Positions 46,295-59,700 of a stretch of DNA of 64,000 bases are shown here, in pieces. Under the pieces are notes generated by a model. The model was not told the DNA's origin, did not search any database, and was given only the letters and a program-made list of their open reading frames with translations. The stretch comes from Neurospora crassa OR74A (taxonomy: Eukaryota; Ascomycota; Sordariomycetes; Sordariales; Sordariaceae). The translations under genes were made by a program, and so were the position numbers. The DNA is taken from the NCBI RefSeq assembly GCF_000182925.2, contig NC_026505.1, positions 4,092,001-4,156,000 of the forward strand. The letters are read 5' to 3'. Within the stretch, counting starts at the first letter, position 1. Each line of letters begins with the position of its first letter.

Positions 46295-46449
46295 AAACGA
46301 AAAAGCATGATGTACATACTTTTAAAAATAAATGTTTCGTGAATGATGAAGAAACGCTGCCTCAGAACGCCGCGCCATCCAGGCCGAAGATGACCTTTTC
46401 CAAAAGTCTAAAACTAAAGAGTCAAAAAGGGACTCAAACAACGCTCGCT

Positions 46450-47966
46450 TCAAATCAGGAACTCCTCGTTCACCCAGTGGCTGAGCACTACCTTGCCCTC
46501 TTCAAACGTAGGCTTTTCCATCCGCACAATGATGGCAGCATGACTGTGTCGATCATTGTGAATCCAAACAGGATACTTGCGCCAGCCCAGTGCATCCAAG
46601 GCGTTGATGGCAGCAAACTGATATGGCGCCAGAGCAAGCGTGGGCTGATGTGGGTGTGACTGTTTGCGCTCGAGCGCCAGAATCTCCTGGTTGGAGGAAT
46701 CGTCCGTCTCTTCGTCGAGATCGCCATCCGACAGTCCAAGATACTCCTGGTTTTGAGAGCTGTTTAAGTCTTCATACGCATGTTCAACAGCTTCGCGCAT
46801 CTCCTTGATCCATAGGTCCACCCGGTAACTCTCAACGTCAATTCCCGCCAGGCCCTTTTCGTGTAACTTGACTCTCTTGGAGCTTCGCACCGTCTGGACC
46901 GCAGAATTGATAAAGAAAGCGACCAATCCCAACGGGACAAAAACCGCCACGGCCAAGATAAAGGGCACCCTATTGATCCATTTCTTCAGGTTGGCAACAA
47001 GCGGTTCCTTCGGCTTGGGTGGCGCGGGGGATACGGGGTTTGTCGGATCTAGAATAACAGGCTCGTACCCCTTGACGTAGTTGACTTTCACTTTGTCCAA
47101 ATCGGTGTAAGGGTCCGTTTTCGCTATGCCGGTGGTGTAGTAGACGGCAGACCTGTCGTTCACGATATTTGTGTAGAGGATTCGACGCTTGAACTTGGCA
47201 AGACCGCACATGAAAATAGATTTCGGATCCGCCAGAACCGCGAGAAGGGGCTTTCCCGTGTCACGGAAATGATCAATACCGAAAAGTTGTCTGCCTGACA
47301 TGCACAGGGTACGCGCACCTAGTACGTTCCATACGTGGTTTGGCCAACCGCGAAGAGGAGTGCGCACCCCCAGAAATGGGCTAGCAAATGCCGTGAATGT
47401 CTAGGGCAAGCATGTTAGCTCAATGTATTGTTCTTTTTTTTCGTCGTTTTTTTTTTCTTTTCTTTTTCGTTCGTTCGGGAGGTCCATACCATGCACTCGA
47501 GGTTGTCCAGCACACCTCGCGCATAAAGAAGGCCGATCGCATAACGGGCCACCAGGCCGCCGAGGGAGTAGCCAGCGATGCTGATCTTCTTGATTTTTCC
47601 ACCTTTGCTTTCGACAGCTTGGAGTTCCTCTTCGATCTCGTTACATACTCGTTCGCCGCCGAGCTCGATGCCATCATAAGTAAACGATCCGGCGTTTCGC
47701 TTCGCTACGAGGATGTTCAACTTGTCGCGTGGATACTGAGCTCGCAAAGCCTTCGCTACAGAGGCCATATGGTTCGGATTACCCCATAGCTAGTGTTCAG
47801 GTTGCGGGTCAGTATTGGTGGTTCTGCAAAGAGCCACATGGTTTTGGCGATCATTGCGCCATGCACGAGCACAGCATGGACAGGAGCGTAGGGTAACAGG
47901 ACTTACACCATGTACCAAGACACAGAGGTGGTCGGCCTCAATGTTACCACCGATATAATCCGCCAT
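46450..47966 (-). CDS. DUF676-family lipase, Lpl1-like
   Basis: Three exons, 47966-47907, 47789-47490 and 47400-46450, give 436 aa. An alpha/beta-hydrolase of the DUF676 serine-esterase family: HG-LWGN oxyanion loop at residues 19-24, nucleophile Ser95 in GYSLGG, FASPFLGV after the second splice, and a C-terminal His in SHAAIIVRM. A hydrophobic segment at about 275-297 (VPFILAVAVFVPLGLVAFFI) suggests membrane or lipid-droplet association. Yeast Lpl1 (YOR059C) is a lipid-droplet phospholipase; the resemblance in order and length supports that call, though ROG1-type relatives cannot be excluded. The exon junctions (VHG-LWGN and ECM-TFTAF) restore the family sequence. Intron 2 is T-rich on the plus strand. 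Confidence 0.88.
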
Positions 47967-49676
47967 GGTTCGTTTATGGTTAGCGATCAGAGACCAGTAG
48001 ATACCTAGATCGAAAAGAGGGAGAATGCCAACAGTTTGGTCGTTGTTGTGGTGCGTTACCAAAGCAATATATTTAAAGGTCGCCTTTGCAGGGAGGGAGC
48101 TTGGCGGTGGGTTATCAAGGTGGGCGGCGTTACGGCGTGAATAGCGCAACCCCCTGAACAACAACCCAACAACCCGGAAATGTCCCTGCAAAGCCGATGG
48201 ATAGTCTGGATGACGCTTTGGGCTGGTTGGTTGCCCGGCGCGGACAGATCGGACGCCGTCCCAAAACAGCCCGCCTGGACGCGATGCTGCCACGGGATGA
48301 GTGGGGGGGCTGATACGGTAGGGCGCGGTTTTAGGCCCAAGCACTGCCCGCCCGGAGAGCACTACCTATGTAATGAAATGTCCTGGAAGAGAGATTGCTT
48401 GTCAGCCCAAAGCTCATCAAACTGGAAAACGGGAATCAAGATGCGCCCGCTCGATGTTCATTCGGACATCACGAGCAATCGCGGGCTCAGCTGTCCAGGT
48501 GGCAAATCATAAGCCCTTATCACGCGGCGCGGCGGCCGCAGAGCATTCTCATGGGCCGCAAAGACCCTAAAGTCCGCGTCCGAGCTCACCTCTCATGCTG
48601 TTTCATGGCATGGGGCTGTTTGGTTGGGAGATTTGCCGGTTATCTATGCAGGCGCAGCAACCGCAGTTCGTTCTCATTCTCGAACGCCGTGTCCGGCCAT
48701 ACGACCGTATGCCTGGAGAGATGACGACAGTGAGGTCGGTACATGAGCGATCAGCGCAACCAGAGGTGCCCCCTTCTCATCATCGGCGAGCTCATGTGCC
48801 TCCACCTAGAATAGGGACTGAACCCGGTGGGGTTTTGCGATCCATACGACGCTATACCCTATATCCGACCGCGGGAATATCCCTGAAGGCCATGGCCGCT
48901 AGAGCTGTCTCCTCACAAGCCTGGGGTTCGACGAGTCTTTCGACAACCAGATACGAAGCAGAAACATTAAAATGGCAACTCGCAGCCGGAGAAGTAGAGG
49001 TAGAGCGGACTCTTTGTTTTTGAGACCAGAGCCCAGGGAAGCCCCAGTGATGAGGCATTCTCAAAATGAAGGTTGGACCCGATCTTGTGGCTCCTTTCTC
49101 TTCCTTTTCTTTTTTTTCTCTTTTCCTTCCCTAAACATTGAAGCAAACTACGATGCTCTCTAGATCTCGATGAGGCCGCAACGGCAGTGCTTTTCGAGCG
49201 CATTCAACATCTCCACAATGTGAATCTGACAGATCATGAAACATGTGCTCTATGATAGTGACGGAGATGCATAGCGCGTGTAACCTCAAACTTCACTTGG
49301 TGGGTGTTGGCAATTAAGATGGCCATGATACGAGATAACTACGTTGGCGTTCACTGGAGACTGGGAACTTGCCAAGCAAATCGAAATAAGGTTTCGTTGG
49401 TTCCGAGGAAGGATAAAAGTAACACATCCATTGAGATACATACCGCGGAACCGCTCCTGTAGAATACCTCTCCCGCTTGGACGAGAAAGCTACCGATCTG
49501 AACCAAACATCCCAAGCGTCCCGAAATCGACCTCACGTCGGCAATCTATCCTGTCCGAGAAACAACGTCTACATCTACTGATCATGAAACAGAAGGCAAA
49601 AGTCAAAACCCCACCCCCCATTAATCATTACCTCGTCTCCCCAAACACCACCACTTGTTCATCAGCCACGCTTTAT
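47967..49676. other. Intergenic, no gene recognised
   Basis: 1.7 kb between the lipase start and the Pgc1-type gene's 3' end. Short open frames only, no motif. Confidence 0.5.
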
Positions 49677-51086
49677 TCATACTAACGTCGTAGGCCCTTC
49701 CTTATCCTGTTTCCTCTTTCCCTTCGTTGCCAACCTTGGCCAATAAACCCAAATAAACATAACCGCCAAGATCTGCAGCATGAACGCATTTACATGCATC
49801 TTGACATTCTTCAATTCTCCTCCCCTGTTTGAACCTGACCCTACTTGCTCTTTTTCTTTCTCTGACCACCTCTCACAAACCTCCAGAAACAACTTTGGAT
49901 CATCCGTGATGACCCCATCCACCCCCTTCCGTATCCCCCATTCCATCCACCGTTCCTCGTTAACCGTCCAAATGTAGAGCTTCCGTTGCGCCTTGCGGAT
50001 CTTGCTGATGAAGCGGGCGCCGATGGGACCGACGAGCATGTGCTGCATGAGGTTAAAGTCGACGTTGGAGTGGGCTTCGGAGAGGAAACGGGATGCGTAA
50101 GGGAGAGAGAAGCCGATGTAGGCGAATCGGTAGGAGGGAAAGTAGGATTTAGCTACGTTGATGTAATTTTCCTTTTTGAAATTTAAAAGGGGTTTAAGTA
50201 AGTAAGACGCCAAGATAAAATAAAGAAAAAGGATCAACGATGACTGAAAATCATCACTTACATTCCAGCAACCGAGGACTACTCTCTCATTCCAGGCTCG
50301 TGTCGTTGATACAGATTCAATCGTTTTGATTGTGGTGCTCAGTAAGACGTCCGGATCGTCGTCGATCTTGAACATGATATCTTAGCATTGGGTACCATTC
50401 ATTCGGATTCACGTTGGGACGAAGAAGACCGTCAAACTCACCTTAATATCCAACAACACCCACACCGACTCTAAGCCAGGTTGCCCTAGATACTCTAGCA
50501 GATCTTGCAACCTCGGGATTGATTGCTGTGGCTCCCTGATAGTCCTCAACGTACTCAAGTAGTCCCAGTCACATTCCGAAACCTTTTTGTCTATGCCAAA
50601 ACATCGTTTAAGGGACGGATCCTGTTGAACACAAGTGCGTTAACACGGATGTCCTCACAACTTTACGTACTAAGGATTGTTGGTGAAGGGAAACGAGATA
50701 AAGAAAAGGACGTTAGAAAACATACATGTACGAGTACGACAACCCCATCTTTGGTCAAGTGCAAATCAGTCTCGATCGCATGTGCACCGACGTCCACAGC
50801 TCCTTGGAAAGCTCCCATGGAGTTTTCGGGGAAAGCGGCTTTGTACCCACGATGCGCGATCGCTTGAGGAAGCCGTGGTCCCGCAGGTTTCTGTCCATTG
50901 CCGTTGGCTGTAGTGGTGTTTGATCCGGAATTGGAAGGGGTACGAGTAAGAGGTTCTAAATGCGCGAGAGATAGGTGGTTAGCTTCGGGTTGTTGGTAGA
51001 AACTTAGTGCTCGAAACAGGGCGAGATCGATGTTTACCTGTTGCCTGTGGGGATTCTTCCCCTGAATGTGTCTGTAAGTGCGACAT
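49677..51086 (-). CDS. Glycerophosphodiester phosphodiesterase family, Pgc1-like
   Basis: Five exons, 51086-51038, 50955-50726, 50621-50442, 50366-50262 and 50171-49677, give 352 aa. GDPD motifs are visible: His51 in AIAHRGYK, Glu60 in [28 protein letters not shown], and the C-terminal [10 protein letters not shown] single hydrophobic segment near the C-terminus ([13 protein letters not shown]) anchors the protein. Yeast Pgc1 is a tail-anchored phosphatidylglycerol phospholipase C; size and architecture match. The first exon ([16 protein letters not shown]) was chosen because it has a GTAAAC donor, a GCTAAC branch and a TAG acceptor that lead in frame into the core; the frame through that intron has no other start. 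The acceptor of exon 4 (TTCAAG) is the only one that keeps LLDIK-IDDDPD. Confidence 0.88.
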
Positions 51087-53820
51087 GTCCTGGCGACCAA
51101 ATCGTTCAGATCCTTCCGACTAACAACGTTCGTTGCAAATGTATGATCAAGTTTGCCCTTCACGGTATGGTTTTACTGAAAGTCGATCGTGGGAAGATGG
51201 GTTAAATGGCAAAACTAAGGGGTTCAAAGGTAAGATGTGGTTGGAAAGTTACCCCAAGAGAAGATCTGCCCTGAGTAAAGGTAGTATCGTTATTCACACC
51301 TCAGCCACTTTTACCAAACCAGCGGCAGGCAGGCAAGCGGCAACTGGTAGCCCCGGATCGACCGTACACTAACAGGCTTGGAATGGTGATCCTCGAAATT
51401 TTTACTGTGTAGGTTGAAGCTCAAACACGACCTGGACAGTTCATCTGAAACTTGGACCACTGAGGTGACGGAAATGCTCTTGATTAGTCAAACGGTATGA
51501 AATTGTGAATATTATGTTGTTGTGTTGTCCATTGTTCTTCGCATGGACCCCTTCAGGACAATTGTTAGTGTCCTTGGCTCGGTGAGCCGTCAGAGAGTAG
51601 GAGGTTTGGAGACGACCCTGCAGATCTTCGGTCATCGGACACTTGAACCCGGGCCGGCCCTTACCGTGTCCAAGCGTTCGGTATGTTTTTGAGCACGCGT
51701 ACCTGTTCCAGACTTTCAGGCCGGCCGGTAGGCATCGTTGCGGCCGGGCTACTTTTGGGGCCGCAAGCGGACAGAAACGGCGAGTAGTGTAATGCATGCA
51801 AAGTGGAAAGAAGGGACATGCGCCCAGGTGGTTCCCCTGGCCGCACTTCCCACACTATCGGTGTAATCCCGATCGAAAATCATGGCCAGTTCGTCAATCA
51901 TAGGTGTCTCTTTTCGATAGCCGAAAACATATGATTTTTCTTTATCGTGGAGGGAGGAGTTCATGGTGTACTTCACACACGGCGGCAAGAAGAAGTCGGG
52001 ATTCCAATTGCAGCGACGCGTGGAACCTCCTGTTCAAGTGGCACCAGGCATGACATCACGCCGTGGAGTCTGCGTATGTACTGCGGTTGCGTGCTAAAGT
52101 AAAACCCCCTTGTCACGTACCTGGCACGGACCACCGCAGCCATTGCTTCGAGAGCACTGTGTGGTCAACGACCTGGCCCACGGGTTTTACTTACCCATCT
52201 CACCATAGTATCCCCAGGGGGCTTCAGCAACTCTTGTTCACGTCGAAAAGGCTCCTTCTCCGCTCTCATCGTTGACACCTTTGACAAGCTCGCTTTTTCG
52301 AGCTCCATTCCCGTTCCGTTCCAGGAGTTGACTCCATTCGACACAGTGGACTTAGAGTCAACAAAACAACTTGAAGGGAACAGACATGGCTCCTCTTTTC
52401 CTTATCTCTATGTAGTGTACGCAGTACACTAGACTCCACTTGTCTCTCAGTTGCGGAAGGCCGGGAGCTTGAAACATGACAAGTCGCAAGAAGCCCTGTT
52501 CCTGGCACGGCGCCGGCGGGCGAGGCGGATACTGTCAACGAGACTCGTATTGCCACCTTTTTCTGTCGTCGATGTGCTTGATAAGTATGGCAGTCACTAC
52601 AGAGACAGGCCGTACTTCGTGCTATTGTACGGTGAGGGTCGACTGAATTCCCCGTTCGTTGAGCTGTACTCCGTAGTCCGCTGTCCGAAGTCCGCTACCC
52701 GGCGCCGGCTTATACTACAACTCTACCGGTCCTGGCAATCAAAAAGGCTTGTTTTGTTATGCGGATGTTCAGGGGTTTATGGTAGAGGCGACATGACGCG
52801 AGGCGGCAAGCGAAGCAAGATTCCGCCTGGCCTTTTTGCCCTTTTTCCTAGAAAATAAAATAAAAAGATGGGAAAAATAAATATATAATGATTAAATGAT
52901 CCCTTGAACTCGACTGGACATGGTCTATGGCCCTGTCGCAAGTCGTTGTTATCAAACCTTCAGCAATACAGTAATTTGGATATCGAAAAAGAAGAGCCCA
53001 GTATTGCCGTCGGTACGCCTATCCTGTCCCCCAGATAATGGGAGGGCCTCATGTTCCACTTCAGGCTAAAGGTGCGCGCGCGCATCAGAAGGCATTACTC
53101 GTCTTGGGGGTACTCTACACACGTGTGAAACGGGCGGGAAGAATCCATGGCATGGTAGTAACGACCGGACGGTTGTAGCAAGTACCAGAGACTATTCTGG
53201 TTTTGTGCCGTAATATGTAACATCCTTCTCCGGGCATTTGGAAGCCTTGGCGAACGACCGATCAGAAGCAAGCCGAGAACGGGTTTGCTAGGGCTTGGAT
53301 GTCACGTCAAATACGACTTGGTCTGTAATATCTTTGCATTCTACCAGTAATATAACTGGGAAAGGGTGAGAATGGCAGATATCTATCAAACAGCGACTAT
53401 GATCATTCTTGCCTGACAATATCGTGTGTGCTTGGTACTCAGGTTACATCTGAAGCATCCCGCTCTACAGCTAAAGAGCTGCATAAACAAACAGCGGGAA
53501 ACAGGACTGCCGATAGGAATATGAAAGCACATGATGACGATAATCCCTTACTTACTCGCCACCCCTGCTCTAGGCTCGCTGCAACACTCGCGACTGCTGT
53601 CAAACCCGTCGTCCGCTTAATACACTATATGACCTCGGTTGATTTCCTCTCTGTCATGTAATCTGGAAAATTTGAAGCACTCCCAGAAACTCCACCTTTA
53701 GCCAACATATCCAAATGGAAGAAATAGTTTTCCCGGCCTGTACCCAGTCATAACCAAAAAGTATCGTGAGAACCCGCGCCTACCAATTCCGAGAAATATT
53801 CCTATTGTCCACCAATGTCG
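51087..53820. other. 2.7-kb gap, no gene recognised
   Basis: Only unsupported open frames (the longest is plus 52451-52858, 135 codons). An inverted repeat TAGTGTAC-GCA-GTACACTA lies at 52413-52431. A purine/AT-rich stretch lies around 52850-52890. Confidence 0.45.
52413..52431. repeat. Inverted repeat TAGTGTAC-GCA-GTACACTA
   Basis: Perfect 8-bp arms with a 3-nt loop; shares arms with the palindrome at 36946-36964. Confidence 0.85.
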
Positions 53821-56719
53821 TTAGAGTCCATACCCATGTAATCCATCCAAAAGAAAGTTGTTTGTGCCCGCTGACGTCACGGGCAATAGCGTGTTGCGGT
53901 AATCCATATTTCCGTTGTTCAAACCCATGTCGCTGGACGGAACATCATCGCAAGAAGAAATACTTTCTTCACTCAAACTGAGAACGCTCTGTGCTGTTGG
54001 AGCGCCTGGTACAAAGTCACCAAGATTAAACGATGACATGTCCCATGGATCTTGCCCCCATGCCGTGGCTGACGATTGTGTAGCAGACGAAGGCGTTTCC
54101 AAGGGTGCCAAAGCTGGACCCCCGTAAATTGCAGTATACAGACTGACCGGGCCACCATCCAACGATCTTACCAGTGCTTCCCACTCAGCCGTCGACATGC
54201 CTGTTGATGTCTTCTGCGGGAACATTTGGCCTTGCTGAGAGTGAGAGGATGCTATGGAAGAGCGTTGGTGTTGTTGTTGTTGTTGTTGTGGTTGTGGTTG
54301 TTGTTGTTGTTGTTGCTGGAGCTGATGAGGTTGACTGCGCATCTGTACCGGGGAAACGGGTGACTGAGGTGAACTTAATGAAAGATAATCCAAGTTTGGG
54401 GTCGACTGTGTGCCAGTCGATGTACGTCCCATAAGCGCAGCTTGGGCGACTTGGGCATGACTCAGAGAGTGGCGATGATGGGGTCGCATTTGTTGCGCTT
54501 TTTGTCGTAAGTTATCGAATGACGTTTGAGAACGGGCGCGACTTAGTTCATTTTTGTGCTGTTGTTGAAGTTGCTGATGTTGATATTGTTGGTGCTGAGG
54601 AGTCACAGCCATCCCAAGTAGCTTGTCCCGCTGCACGATGAGATCTGTCTCGCTCAAGCTAGCGCTAGATTGACGAGCAAGGTTTGGTTGAGCACCGCGA
54701 TCAACAGCTGAAGGTGAAGGAGATCCTTGCTGCGCCGGTGGTGTGGGCATACACGCCTCAGGAGACTGTCTCGGGGGTGTCGGCAAGGACTGGGGAAGCG
54801 ATTCCTCGACGGTAACCAGCATTCCAGCGATCCTCTTAAAATCGTACGATCCTGGAGCGTTCACCTTGGTAACAATCTTAACAACGCTGTTGACCAGTTT
54901 CTCGTTATCCTTCAACACTTTGCTGTCGTGCTTGAGTCCCAGTGTCTGGTACAGCAACGCCATACCGCAGACGATCAAGATGTCTGCCTTATTCAGGCAG
55001 AAGGAGAAGGACATGGACCTCTCTTCCAGCAGTTGAACTATTTGCACAATGCTCTTACTGGACTCGGCAACAGACATGAGTGCAGGAGCAGCCTTAGGGC
55101 CCAGGCTAGATGCAATAGCCGGCCGATAGATAAGGATTCGAGTATAATAATAGGCGAGGGCAAGAAGAGGAGACCTGCTGCCTGTCACATCGGTCGAGGG
55201 CTTGTCCTGCTTGAAGTTGAGCTTCAAGTGCTGCGGTAGGTTCTCAAACCACTCGGTGAGTTCTCCCTCAAGTGATGACATCTGCTGTAGCGACAGCTCG
55301 TACGAAGTGGCAGCCGGGTAGATCTTCTCAAGGACCTTGCCTAGGATCCGGGATCCTCGGAACAAGGCAAGTGCGCTGGAGATCCTGGTAGGTTCGCCGG
55401 GAAGGCTTGGCTGAAATCCCTTCTCTGTGACATTTTCGTCGTCGGTGTCTGATGGGAACTCGGCGTGGACGTCTTCATCCTTGAGAAGCTTTGGGAGACC
55501 AAGGATAGCGGCAGAAAAGCTAGATCTGTTAGAAATTGTCCATGCCTTGTGTGAACGAGTGCACTTACCAGTCAAGTGTGTACAGAGTCCAGAACACCTT
55601 CTTTCGTGTCTCGATAGTCAGGGCGCCGAATGAGAAGCGCTTCTGGCTTTGATGTAAACCTAAGCGGTGAGAAAGTCCCACAGCAATGCCCTTGTAGTAT
55701 TGCAGCCGCTTATAGTCGGCCCGGACAGTGCAGTACATCAAAGCAAGGATGAGGCATTGGAGGGTAAGCATGGTGTTGTCCATCAAGACAGCCTCCAAAG
55801 ACTTGTGCCATTGTGTCTCGCAAGCGGCCAGCTGCTGAAAGTCAGGCTGCTCACTGGACAGGCCGGCAATGCTAAAGACCAAGTAAAGCTGTGTGAGCTT
55901 GTGGTTGTTCTTGATCTTTTCAGGATCCGCGACGAATTCCTCGTAGACACGAAGGAAAGCGGGCTTGTGGAGAACCGGAAATAATGGCGCCCATTCTTGG
56001 AAGTAAACATTCACGCAGCGATCAGAAAACAGCCGAGGCGGTATCCTCATACTCTGAGGGGCCAGCTTTGTCGAAAGAGGATAACATCCCTGAATGTGTA
56101 AGAAGGCCTCTGGGTTGAAGTCGGTGCAGGACTTGCCGTTCTCTTGGATTTTACGCTTGAATGTTTCTGGATAGGTGGTCAGTCATCAAGAATGCGGATC
56201 TTTCGGGAGTTGCTGGGGTGAGTGGGGAGACATACCGATAAAGGAGCGGCCACTGGAAGCGCCCATGAAGTAGGAGTCGGAATTCTCGACACCGAGCAAC
56301 AAGGGCGATGCTTGGACGCGGAAAGTATCCTCTTTTGCCGGTGTGCCGGAATCCCTCTTTATCTCTGCTGCCGGAGTGCTTCGAGGTGGCTCGGCAGATC
56401 GGCTGCGATTGCTGTGCATCTTGGAGAGCATATCGAGCTTCTCGTCCTTCTCATCCAGCAAGTCCTTGAGTTCCCGGATTTCCGCCTCCAACGCTCGTAC
56501 TCGCTCCTCGAGCGATTCTGTGTAGCCTCTGGGGAAAGCGCGCCTACTGAGCTTATCGCTAGTCTTGCACTCGAACCCAACATTGGCGCATTGTGAACAA
56601 CACGGCCGGATCCCGTCGCAGCGGATTTTTTTGCTGCGGCAGCGGTCGCAAGCCTGGGCGATGCGACTTTGTGAGCTATTGCCCACCTTGATAACTTTCA
56701 TGGGTAGAATGCCGGGCAT
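53821..56719 (-). CDS. Zn2Cys6 transcription activator, FacB/Cat8/ACU-15 type
   Basis: Three exons, 56719-56236, 56166-55569 and 55519-53821, give 926 aa. The zinc cluster has Cys24, 27, 34, 41, 44 and 51 ([20 protein letters not shown]), followed by the linker [20 protein letters not shown] and a coiled coil (about 65-97). This linker plus coiled coil is characteristic of FacB/Cat8 proteins. The fungal regulatory middle homology region spans about 200-520. The C-terminus is Gln-rich with CAA/CAG-type repeats (about residues 690-800). FacB (Aspergillus), ACU-15 (Neurospora) and Cat8 (yeast) activate acetate, glyoxylate-cycle and gluconeogenic genes. The intron-2 acceptor was placed at CTAG before CTTTTCTG because this gives [14 protein letters not shown]; the AG seven bases upstream would create a stop. 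Confidence 0.9.
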
Positions 56720-59700
56720 TTTGGGCGCCTTTCACGCGGCCGGGATAATCCCGTGCCTGTCGATAGTCGATAATGTCGGTAAATCAAGTTGTGGGTGAAA
56801 CGGGCAAGTGCTTGTGTCGAGGACGAAACCCAAGGTTGTCGATACAGCACCAGATCGTGGAATATAACCCGTCTTGGATCGTCACAAAAGTCAATGTCGA
56901 GGTTGATATGATCGAAGAGGGTAGTGGTGAAGAAAAGGCAGTTGGCGTATATGGTATTGACACGTTCTCACTGGTGTCTGTTCTTGACGTTGATTTGGTC
57001 GTAGTCCGCAGGCGAAGTTAAAGTTGAGGCGGTAGATGACTGCTTGTGTGGTGATGGATGTGGCAATGGTGGTGTAAGTCGAGGAGCTAAAGGTGAAAAA
57101 AATCTAAGACAGAAGCAAGCCAAGATCTCCAAATCCTTCAAAAGTCGAGTCGGTCCAGTGAAAGGGGGGGGATTGGGAGAGCACGACAGGCGGGGCGACC
57201 TGATTTAAGGATGAATTCCGTGGGAAGGAGCATACGGGGGTACATTGGTGAGTTGCTGTGAGCCAAGAGGGACGGAACCAGGGGGACAGGACTGGCTAGC
57301 GGGCCAGCGAGAAGCGTAGCACTGCGTGGCAGCGAGGCAGCGAGGGCGCGAGGAGGGTTGATGCCACGCTGAGGGGAAAAGCGGGCGGGAAGGAGTCCCT
57401 GGTCGTCCGTGGGGTATGTACTTGTACTCGGTACGGTACCGCTGCCTTTCCGGTGATCGGTGAGAGCAGCCAGTCGCCTCAACACTTTAGTCGATAGGTA
57501 GGTAGGTACCCAATACTTACCATCCTATTATAAGATCTTTCTACTTCTATTTGCACAGCAACCTACAGAGCCGACGTCGCAAGGACACCACGAAGATCCT
57601 CTAAAGTCGGAACGTCGAGGGTCACGACAAGGGCGGACGTGAACGTCGGGACGCTATCGTCCGTGACAGCATCTTGACGTTTGAGCTGCTGCCTCGACGC
57701 CGTATTTCTGCTAAGCCTCCGAAGATCAACAGAGAGTCCCAGTGTGAGACTGCAGGGTGGACAAGGCAACGGACGGTGTGGAAGTGAGGACGACTGCGCT
57801 ACTGCGTAGCGATTGGGGCATGTCCATTGAGAGCACCTTGACCCTGCTTACCTTTTGGGTTTATCGACTCCATTTGATTGCCATCCCCTGGCCAAAGAAG
57901 AATCTGGGGTGAACAGGGATTTACTCGTCAAATCCAATATGTATTGTAATGGATTCGCCAATCATCGTGGCCGTTGTGAACGAGAATCCACGGCATCCAC
58001 TAGCCCCATCATCCGGTCCAGCCGACGAATCGCAACGCTCACGTAGCGGTCGCGAGGGACCCACCGGCTTCTATTTCTACACAGCAGCACACCTCCACCT
58101 GGCTCACAAAGAGGGTTGTGGTCGGATTTTCAAGCGAGATCCGGGTCTCCTCGGCGCCTCCTGGTATGAATGGGGCCACAGGGCTACCATCAAGGGACGC
58201 CATTGTTTTCTTGTGTTTGTTGGGACGGCGACGTGCGAGGGCTGGCGGGCGTTTTTGATGGCATCATGGCTGGCCTAGACCCTGTTGTCTTAAGCTGCAT
58301 GGATCGTCAGGTCATGGCAGTTGTTGGAATCAGCCACTAACGAGAATACTGACCTGCTTGCGACCCAGAGACTAGCGAGGCCAAGTTCAAGATCATCCCG
58401 ATCGGGCTGGGCACCAAGCAGTTTTGCTTACCGAAACCCTGAGCGAAATTGAAAGCTGCACCGTCATACGGCCTCTGCTGCGATGCCACGGGACGATACC
58501 CTTCGTGGTTAGGACTCTCAGGAACCAGACGGAGACCTCGCCGAACGGCCTCCTCTTTGAGTTGCGACTTCTGTCGAGAACCCGTTTTGTACATACATGG
58601 GCACCGATGGCTCGGATTAGGGATTAACCTCTTCGAGGCCAAGCGAGACTTGGTCCATGGTCCGCGTGACGCTGGATGGGGGCATTGATACCTTAAAGAG
58701 ACAGGGAACTCCTCGTGAATAGGATCATGACAACCATGGACTTTATGTCTTGGGATCAGCAGCCCTCTTCGCCTTGCATAGTCGAGGACGTTGTAGTTTG
58801 GCAAAGATATTCCGATGTTGAAACCATAATATGTAATAGGGACTAGGCGACCAACTAGCAGTGTCCGTTGTCTTGGGTGTCAATGTGTGCGGCGGAAGAG
58901 GCGCGCATGTACCTATGCAGTATTGAGCAGCGAAAGGAGCGTTTCGGATTGGCTCCGGGACGTTGAATGGTTTCCACACCGTCACCCAACCCAGATTCCC
59001 ATAACTTGAGGGTCATTTGACTCCCAGGCGCAACACAAAGCCTCTTTCCTGCGGGATACTTCCATATCAAACAGCACCGAATGTACGGTGTATTAACGGA
59101 CCTCTAAATAAATAAACACCGTCTGGAGACATGAACAGCCTACTCCACTAAAAGGGGCCGTCGCTGACGACGACGTGGACGGTTTGCGATCAATTCAAAC
59201 TGCCCAGGGCTGGCCCACCGGTGGATCGTCAAGTGTGCTGGGTCAACTACGGTAACAGGGTCATTGAAACACACACAAGTCATAACGGAAACCAAAGAAA
59301 TTTCGGTGAGCCATAACTATGGTCAGAAAAATATGGAGAAAAGTGTCCGATCTTCGACGGTCACCGGTCTGCGTGGTGGTGGTTCACTTCGCTCTTATAA
59401 AAAGACGCGAGCGATGATGCATTAGGGGAAACCTAGGTACCGATGTACACAGTACTCAGATGTATGTACGTGTCACAGTACGCTCTGTATGGCTGTCACA
59501 GTCGCACACGACGGAACCTCCAAAGGATAAAACAGTGCTGTGAGATGGGGGCGGCCGTCTCCACACAGTGAGAAGAGGTAAAAGCACGACCTGGAACGGC
59601 GGGGCCGTACTGCATAGTATAGTCCAATGATTCCATTTCTGATTGGTTGAATGCTGCAGGAGGATCAATCTGTTCCACCAACCTTCCGTCTCTTTCAACC

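Larger units (their letters stand above)
45743..46449. other. NTH1 upstream region and Lpl1-type lipase 3' flank
   Basis: No gene seen. It holds a cluster of TACGTA-type palindromes (46010-46047) and the poly-A run at 46253-46292. Confidence 0.55.

Noticed and set aside
58337-58804. 155-codon minus-strand frame in the FacB-SET gap
   Set aside because: Basic, without recognisable motif, opposite-strand frames also open; chance cannot be excluded.
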